This document shows positions 40,356 to 44,900 of a DNA stretch of 44,900 bases, one piece after another. A model generated the notes under the pieces. The model was not told the DNA's origin. It worked only from the letters and a program-made list of their open reading frames with translations, and did not search any database. Made by a program: the position numbers and the translations under genes. Source of the DNA: Alcanivorax sp. UBA4485 (GTDB lineage Bacteria; Pseudomonadota; Gammaproteobacteria; Pseudomonadales; Alcanivoracaceae). How positions within the stretch are numbered: the stretch's first letter is position 1; each line of letters opens with the position of its first letter. Location of the stretch: positions 1 to 44,900 of the forward strand of contig DGNT01000092.1 of assembly GCA_002389055.1 (NCBI GenBank), in the 5' to 3' direction.

Positions 40356-40623
40356 CGTCCAAATCTCCCAGGTGTTGCAGCCCGAATTCACAGTTATCGA
40401 CCCATCGCCTGATGCTTTTGGCGTGCCCCTCTTCATTTCGAGGTGTCGACCAAACGCTGTTGCGGCAGAAACGCCCACATCGACAAGCCGGGTCGTTGTT
40501 CGGGCATTGCAGAATGCCCCAAGCGTGAGCGCTTTTGCCTGAAGCCTTCACCTGCCAACCGTGCTTTTCCGCGTACTGAACCGCCTCTTCGACAGCTGCT
40601 TTCGGGTGTTTTTTTCGTGCCAT
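40348..40623 (-). CDS. Small HicA-like protein with four-cysteine cluster
   Basis: A 91-residue basic protein. HGWQVKASGKSAHAWGILQC recalls the HicA pattern, in which a His after a Gly/Ser turn is the RNase catalytic residue. Unlike HicA, it carries CPNNDPACRCGRFC, a four-cysteine cluster that could bind zinc, and NSVWSTPRNEEGHAKSIRRW. Read as a possible toxin partner of the overlapping HTH gene. The ATG at 40623 is preferred; eight upstream in-frame residues have no support. A palindromic operator lies 36 bp upstream. Confidence 0.6.
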   Translation of the reverse strand: MARKKHPKAAVEEAVQYAEKHGWQVKASGKSAHAWGILQCPNNDPACRCGRFCRNSVWSTPRNEEGHAKSIRRWVDNCEFGLQHLGDLDDE

Positions 40624-40658
40624 TGCATGTCCTTGAAAGCGTCCCATAGAAGCCCAAT

Positions 40659-40674
40659 GTTGTCAAATGACAAC
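40659..40674. promoter_or_regulatory. Palindromic operator of HicA-like cassette
   Basis: GTTGTCA-AA-TGACAAC, perfect 7-bp arms with a 2-bp centre. On the minus strand it contains TTGACA, a consensus -35 sequence, just upstream of the two-gene cassette. Self-repression by the HTH protein is the likely role. Confidence 0.6.
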
Positions 40675-40699
40675 AATTTATTATCCGGGTACCAAAGTC

Positions 40700-40761
40700 T
40701 GACTATGGCAAGGCCCCGTAGCCTGGTCTGTCGGCCAGGGGCGATTGCGGATGTAGGAGAT
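40700..40761 (+). repeat. 62-bp direct repeat, right copy
   Basis: Matches 39651-39712 at 53 of 62 positions, same orientation, about 1.05 kb apart, and likewise continues into a REP (copy I). Confidence 0.85.
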
Positions 40762-40805
40762 TGCCGGGAGCTTCGCTCCCTTTCGCGGGCGGGGCCCGCT
40801 CGCAC
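40754..40805 (-). repeat. Two-hairpin REP element, copy I
   Basis: On the minus strand: GCGGGC-CCC-GCCCGC, then GGGAGC-GAA-GCTCCC, then GGCAATCTCCTACATCC, the alternative tail shared in outline with copy H. Confidence 0.8.
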
Positions 40806-40812
40806 GAAAGTG

Positions 40813-40842
40813 TTGACAGGGGTTCGGGGGTTGGGGAACACT
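40813..40842 (+). promoter_or_regulatory. Candidate promoter of monooxygenase operon
   Basis: A perfect -35 TTGACA (40813-40818) is followed after 18 bp by a weak -10, AACACT (40837-40842). It is directly upstream of the TetR-type operator, so a repressor there would block transcription. Confidence 0.45.
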
Positions 40843-40854
40843 GCCTCCACTACG

Positions 40855-40872
40855 TACGAACATTCGTTCGTA
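40855..40872. promoter_or_regulatory. TetR-family operator
   Basis: TACGAAC-ATTC-GTTCGTA, perfect 7-bp arms around 4 bp, typical of TetR/AcrR-type binding sites. It lies 34 bp before the monooxygenase-esterase ATG. No TetR gene is found in the window. Confidence 0.7.
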
Positions 40873-40905
40873 ATGCATAAAACAGAATAAGAAGGGAGAG
40901 CAAAC

Positions 40906-43044
40906 ATGCACGTTTTGATCGTGGGCGCCGGCATCGCCGGCCTGACCGCCGCCATCGCGCTTCGCCACAAGGGCATCGACGCGACCATCATTGAACAGGC
41001 CCCCCAGCTTTCGGAGATCGGCGCCGGCATCCAAATCGCCAGCAACGGCTCGGTAGTGCTGCGCGAGCTCGGCCTGGAGCAGGCCGTGGCGGCCAAGTCG
41101 GTGATCCCGAAGTCGTTCGACATGCGTGATATCCGCAACGGCAAGCTGCTGTACGTGTCGCCGCTGGGCGAGGAAGGCGCGCAGCGCTGGGGCGCGCCGC
41201 TGTACAACATCCACCGCGCCGACCTGATCGAGATTCTCGCCGACGCCCTGCCCGCCAAGTCGCTGCGGCTCGGGGTGCATTGCACCGGCTTCGAGCAGGA
41301 TGAGAGCGGCGTCACCGTGCACATCAAGGGCGGCGACGACCTGCACGGCGATGTGCTGATCGCCGCTGACGGCATTCACTCGGTGATCCGCAAGCAGCTG
41401 TTCGGCGAGGACGACGTGCAGTTTTCCAATATCCTCATGTGGCGGGCGCTGATCCCCGCCGAGAAGCTGGAAGGCATCGACCTGCCCGAGCGCGGCAACT
41501 ACTGGTTCGGCCCCGGCCGCACCCTGATCACCTACTGGATCCGCCCCCAGAACCTCTACAGCATTCTCGCCTCGGTGCCCTCCGGCGAGGTGCACCGCGA
41601 GTCCTGGACCGAGAGCGGCGACATCGAGGAGCTGCGCGCCTCCTTCGCCGACCTGGAGCCGCGCGCCCAGGCGATGATGGATCAGATCGACACCGCCTTC
41701 CTCACCGGCATGTTCTACCGCGACCCCATCGACCGCTGGACCGACCGCCGCGTGACGCTGATGGGCGACGCCGCCCACCCGATGGTGCCGTTCCTGGCCC
41801 AGGGCGCCTGCCAGGGCATCGAGGACGCCTGGGTGCTGGCGACCATGCTGGAGCACTACGGCGAAGACAATCTGGAAACCGCGCTGGAAGAGTACGAACA
41901 GCGCCGCCGCCCGCGCACCACCCGGGTTCAGTCCGGCGCCCGCGCCATGGTCAAGCTGGTGCACGAGTCCGAGCCGGAGCGCATCAAGGCGCGCAACGGC
42001 CGCTGGAAAGGCATGCAGCACATCGACCCGATGACCGAGGCCACCTGGGCGTTCGTTTGGGATTACAACGTGCTGGAAGAGGTGAAGCGCCCGGCCGGTG
42101 AAGTGCAGGGCCTGTCCGCCACCCGCGAAGACAAGAAGATGGAGCGCCCCGAGAGCCAGCGCGCTTTCGATATGTGGAAGTCCGCGTTCACCGCCGAGGA
42201 CGTGGCACGCGGCCACGACGGCATGCGCGAAGGCTACGACCGCTTCCTGACCACCCACTTCCCGGCGCCGGACGACCTGTCCGTGGAGAACGCCGAGCTG
42301 GGCGGCGTGGAAGCGCTGCGCGTGCGCGCCGCCGGCGCCACCGCCGCCGACAACCGCACCACCGTGCTGCACTTCCACGGCGGCGGCTACATGCTCGGCT
42401 CCGCCAAGGGGTCAGTGGAGTACGCCGGCCGGCTGGCCAAGGCGGTGGGCGGCGACTGCGTCACCGTGGACTACCGGCTGGCCCCGGAAAACCCCTACCC
42501 GGCGGCGCTCGACGACGCGGTGGACGCCTACCGCGGGCTGGTCAACAGCGGCGTGGCCCCGTCGCGGATTCTGCTTAGCGGCGAGTCCTCCGGCGCCGGC
42601 CTGGCACTGGCCCTGGCACTCACCCTGAAGATGGCCGGCGACCAACAGCCCGCCGGCATCATCGCCATCTGCCCGTTCGCCGATCTCACCCTGTCCGGCG
42701 CCAGCATCAAGGAATTCGCCGGCCAGGACCCGGCGGCCAACCGCGACACCCTGGCGTTCATGGCGGCCTCCTATTTCCAGGAGCACGAGCCCCGCGACCC
42801 GCTGGTGTCACCGCTGTTCGGCGACCTGAAAGGCCTGCCGCCGGTATTCCTGTCCGCCGTGGAGGGCGAGTCCCTGTACAGCGACAGCAGCCGCCTGCTG
42901 GAACGCGCCCGGGAAGCGGGCGTGGACGTGACCATGGTGCCGGTGAAGGACTCGGTGCACGTCTACACCCTGTTCCCGTTCCTGCCGGAAACCACCGACA
43001 CCCTGGATGAAATCAGCAAATGGGCGCAGCGCGTCAGCGGCTGA
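40906..43044 (+). CDS. FAD monooxygenase fused to HSL-type esterase
   Basis: A 712-residue two-domain enzyme. Residues 1 to about 395 are a group A flavoprotein hydroxylase of the salicylate/3-hydroxybenzoate hydroxylase type: GAGIAG FAD loop, AADGIHSVIR, and the GD motif in TLMGDAAHPMVPFLAQGA. Residues about 410-712 are an alpha/beta hydrolase of the hormone-sensitive-lipase group: oxyanion motif HGGGY (491-495), nucleophile Ser561 in GESSGAG and His685. The acid position near 655 is Glu (GESLYSDS) instead of the usual Asp-Pro-Leu. The frame is continuous. One chain may hydrolyse an ester and hydroxylate the product, or the reverse. GGGAG lies 8 nt before the ATG. A binding protein and ABC ATPase follow. 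Confidence 0.9.
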   Translation: MHVLIVGAGIAGLTAAIALRHKGIDATIIEQAPQLSEIGAGIQIASNGSVVLRELGLEQAVAAKSVIPKSFDMRDIRNGKLLYVSPLGEEGAQRWGAPLYNIHRADLIEILADALPAKSLRLGVHCTGFEQDESGVTVHIKGGDDLHGDVLIAADGIHSVIRKQLFGEDDVQFSNILMWRALIPAEKLEGIDLPERGNYWFGPGRTLITYWIRPQNLYSILASVPSGEVHRESWTESGDIEELRASFADLEPRAQAMMDQIDTAFLTGMFYRDPIDRWTDRRVTLMGDAAHPMVPFLAQGACQGIEDAWVLATMLEHYGEDNLETALEEYEQRRRPRTTRVQSGARAMVKLVHESEPERIKARNGRWKGMQHIDPMTEATWAFVWDYNVLEEVKRPAGEVQGLSATREDKKMERPESQRAFDMWKSAFTAEDVARGHDGMREGYDRFLTTHFPAPDDLSVENAELGGVEALRVRAAGATAADNRTTVLHFHGGGYMLGSAKGSVEYAGRLAKAVGGDCVTVDYRLAPENPYPAALDDAVDAYRGLVNSGVAPSRILLSGESSGAGLALALALTLKMAGDQQPAGIIAICPFADLTLSGASIKEFAGQDPAANRDTLAFMAASYFQEHEPRDPLVSPLFGDLKGLPPVFLSAVEGESLYSDSSRLLERAREAGVDVTMVPVKDSVHVYTLFPFLPETTDTLDEISKWAQRVSG

Positions 43045-43086
43045 GTCCGATACCCAAAAAGCACAACAACAATTTGAGGACGCATC

Positions 43087-44325
43087 ATGCATAAACCAAT
43101 AAAAACCAGCCTCTTCGCCATCGCACTGCTCGCCACCGCCGTGGCCGGCGCGAACGATGGCGCCAAGCAAAACAACGCAAAGGGCATCTCCGACGACACC
43201 GTGAAAATCGGCGTGCTGGCGGACATGTCCGGCATCTTCTCAGACCTGAGCGGCGAAGGCGCCGTCACCGCCGCGCGCATGGCGGTGGACGACTTCGTCG
43301 CCGAGCAGAAGCCCGGCTTCAAAGTGGAAGTGGTCACCGCCGACCATCAGAACAAAACCGACGTGGCCGCCAGCCGCGCCCGCGAGTGGTACGACACCGA
43401 CGGCGTGGACATGATCACCGATGTGATCAACTCCGCGGTGGCGCTGGCGGTGTCCGAGGTGACCCGCGACAAGGACCGCGTGCTGATGGTCACCGGCGCC
43501 GGCTCCACCACCATCAACAACGAGCAGTGCTCGCCGAACACCATTCTCTATGCCTGGGACACCTACTCCCTGGCCAACAGCCTGGGCCGCACCATCACCG
43601 AGCAGGGCAACGAGTCCTGGTACTTCGTGACGGTGGATTACGCGCTCGGCAAGTCCATCGAATACGACGCCACCAAAGCGGTGGAAAACAGCGGCGGCGA
43701 AGTGCTCGGTTCCCTGCACCACCCGATGGGCGCGTCCGACTTCGCGTCGTTCATGCTGCAGGCGCAGAGCTCCGGCGCCGATGTAATCGGCATCGCCAAC
43801 GCCGGCGGCGACCTGCACAACGCGGTGCGCGTGGCCAACGAGTTCGGCATTAACCAGTCGCAGAAAATCGTCGGCCTGGCCGCCAGCATGACCGACGTGC
43901 ACGCCCTCGGACTGGAAGTCACCCAGGGCATGCTGCTGGTGGAAGGGTTCTACTGGGATCAGGACGACGCCGCGCGTCAGTGGAGCAAGCGCTTCAAGGA
44001 AAAGACCGGCAAGATGCCCAACATGCTCAACGCCGCCACTTACTCGGCGGTCACCAACTACTTGGGCGCGGCTAAAACCCTGGGCACCGACGACGCCGAT
44101 GCGGTGCTCGCCTATCTGCACGAGCAGGAGATCAACGACCTGTTCGCCAAGAACGGCCGCATCCGCGCGGACGGCCAGATGGTCCACGATGTCTATCTCT
44201 ACGAGGTAAAAAGCCCGGCGGAGTCCGAAGGCGAGTGGGATTACTACAAGCTGCGCGAAACCGTGCCGGCGGAAAAGGCCTACCAGCCGCTCTCCGAATC
44301 ACGCTGCCCTTTGGTCAACAGTTAA
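43087..44325 (+). CDS. Liv-type ABC transporter substrate-binding protein
   Basis: A 412-residue exported protein of the branched-chain amino acid/amide/aromatic-acid binding class (Peripla_BP_6). The signal peptide runs to about residue 22 (AVAGAND). The mature part begins with VKIGVLADMSGIFSDLSG, followed by AARMAVDDF and the DVAASRAREWYD segment typical of the fold. Members of this subgroup beside oxygenases often bind aromatic or small carboxylic acids rather than leucine; that ligand is inferred from context. GAGGA lies 7 nt before the ATG. A Liv-type ATPase gene follows after 10 bp. Confidence 0.9.
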   Translation: MHKPIKTSLFAIALLATAVAGANDGAKQNNAKGISDDTVKIGVLADMSGIFSDLSGEGAVTAARMAVDDFVAEQKPGFKVEVVTADHQNKTDVAASRAREWYDTDGVDMITDVINSAVALAVSEVTRDKDRVLMVTGAGSTTINNEQCSPNTILYAWDTYSLANSLGRTITEQGNESWYFVTVDYALGKSIEYDATKAVENSGGEVLGSLHHPMGASDFASFMLQAQSSGADVIGIANAGGDLHNAVRVANEFGINQSQKIVGLAASMTDVHALGLEVTQGMLLVEGFYWDQDDAARQWSKRFKEKTGKMPNMLNAATYSAVTNYLGAAKTLGTDDADAVLAYLHEQEINDLFAKNGRIRADGQMVHDVYLYEVKSPAESEGEWDYYKLRETVPAEKAYQPLSESRCPLVNS

Positions 44326-44335
44326 GGGGACGGTC

Positions 44336-44900
44336 ATGACGGAAGAGGTACTGGGCACCCGGCGGTTAAGCAAACATTTCAAGGGTTTTACCGCCGTCGA
44401 CAACGTGGACCTGTCGGTAAAGAAGGGGCACATCCACGCCCTGATCGGCCCCAACGGGGCCGGCAAGACCACGCTGTTCAACCTGCTCACCCGCTTCACC
44501 GAGCCCAGCGCCGGCGAGATCCACTTCAACGGGCGCTCGGTGTCCGCGCTGCCGCCCCGCGAAGTGGCGCGGCGCGGCATGGTGCGCTCGTTCCAAATCT
44601 CCGCGGTGTTCGCCAGCCTGAGCGTGCTCGACAACGTGCGGCTGGCACTGCAGCGCGAGCTGGGCATGTCGTTTCACTTCTGGAAAAGCGACCGCGTGCT
44701 CAACCGGCTGAACGACCGCGCCATGGAATTGCTGGATTCGGTGGGACTCACCGGCGTCGCCGCCCACGCCGCCGGCAGCCTGCCCTACGGCCACAAGCGG
44801 GCCCTGGAACTGGCCACCACCCTGGCCATGGACCCGGTGCTGATGCTGCTGGACGAACCCACCCAGGGCATGGGCTTTGAGGACGTGGACCGGGTCACCG
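44336..44900 (+). CDS. Liv-type ABC transporter ATP-binding protein (partial)
   Basis: The first 188 codons of a LivG-like ATPase; the gene runs off the window. Walker A is GPNGAGKTTL, the signature region is LPYGHKRALELA (a variant of the usual SYGxQR form), and Walker B with the following residues is VLMLLDEPTQGM. It starts at ATG 44336 with AAGGGGA upstream, and would power uptake of the ligand of the preceding binding protein. Permease genes are expected beyond the window. Confidence 0.92.
   Translation, partial: MTEEVLGTRRLSKHFKGFTAVDNVDLSVKKGHIHALIGPNGAGKTTLFNLLTRFTEPSAGEIHFNGRSVSALPPREVARRGMVRSFQISAVFASLSVLDNVRLALQRELGMSFHFWKSDRVLNRLNDRAMELLDSVGLTGVAAHAAGSLPYGHKRALELATTLAMDPVLMLLDEPTQGMGFEDVDRVT

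Noticed and set aside
40681..42378. 565-codon open frame antisense to the monooxygenase-esterase gene
   Set aside because: It is a high-GC shadow frame, Gly/Ala/His-rich with no recognisable domain, opposite a gene with intact motifs.
1..44900. tRNA, rRNA or tmRNA genes and prophage attachment sites
   Set aside because: None were recognised on either strand; no integrase or att-like direct repeats at tRNA ends are visible.

Overview
The window reads as high-GC chromosomal DNA of a gammaproteobacterium. The gene families (BcsAB/BcsC/BcsD/BcsZ, AlgC-type mutase, TRAP and Liv-type transporters, acyl-CoA catabolism, WbpM/WecB/WecC surface glycan genes) and the nine REP-type palindromic repeats fit a marine, hydrocarbon- or lipid-using genus such as Alcanivorax/Alloalcanivorax or a relative. 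That assignment is an inference; no rRNA or tRNA gene is present to settle it. Nearly all genes between 3.0 and 40.6 kb are on the minus strand.

Region 1 (1-7.8 kb) is a carboxylate uptake and activation module. It holds an enoyl-CoA hydratase-like gene, a GAF/PucR-type regulator on the plus strand, and a minus-strand operon with an AMP-forming acyl-CoA ligase and a complete TRAP transporter (dctP, dctQ, dctM). A 12-bp motif, ACAATGT(C/G)ACAA, lies both between the hydratase and regulator genes and upstream of the ligase operon. Three genes share an A-rich leader just before the start codon.

Region 2 (7.9-27.3 kb) is one long minus-strand cellulose locus. It runs from an uncharacterised small protein through bcsQ, a fused bcsA-bcsB, bcsC, bcsD and bcsZ into galU, a Ugd-like gene without catalytic residues, pgi, an intact phosphoglucomutase/phosphomannomutase, a broken second mutase and galE. 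Pgi, the mutase and GalU convert fructose-6-phosphate to UDP-glucose, so the locus encodes both substrate supply and polymer synthesis and export. REP elements have entered coding sequence three times here: inside bcsAB, at the end of galU and at the end of the broken mutase. Upstream of the operon (27.3-27.8 kb) is an AT-rich stretch with a candidate promoter and, on the plus strand, a run of stem-loops ending in a Rho-independent terminator: a candidate small RNA.

Region 3 (27.8-39.0 kb) is a surface polysaccharide operon: wecB, wecC, a Wzx-type flippase, a heparinase II/III-like protein, a GT4 glycosyltransferase, a WecA/WbpL-like initiating transferase and a WbpM-like dehydratase, most of them overlapping by 1-4 nt. 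An AbiEi/AbiEii type IV toxin-antitoxin pair sits between wecB and wecC.

Region 4 (39.1-40.7 kb) is a small defence or toxin-antitoxin patch: an HTH protein next to the remnant of an internally deleted TumE/DUF6516-like toxin, then a two-gene HicA-like/HTH cassette between two 62-bp direct repeats that each lead into a REP.

Region 5 (40.8-44.9 kb, plus strand) begins a catabolic operon behind a TetR-type operator: an FAD monooxygenase fused to an HSL-type esterase, a Liv-type periplasmic binding protein, and the start of its ATPase gene, cut by the window edge.
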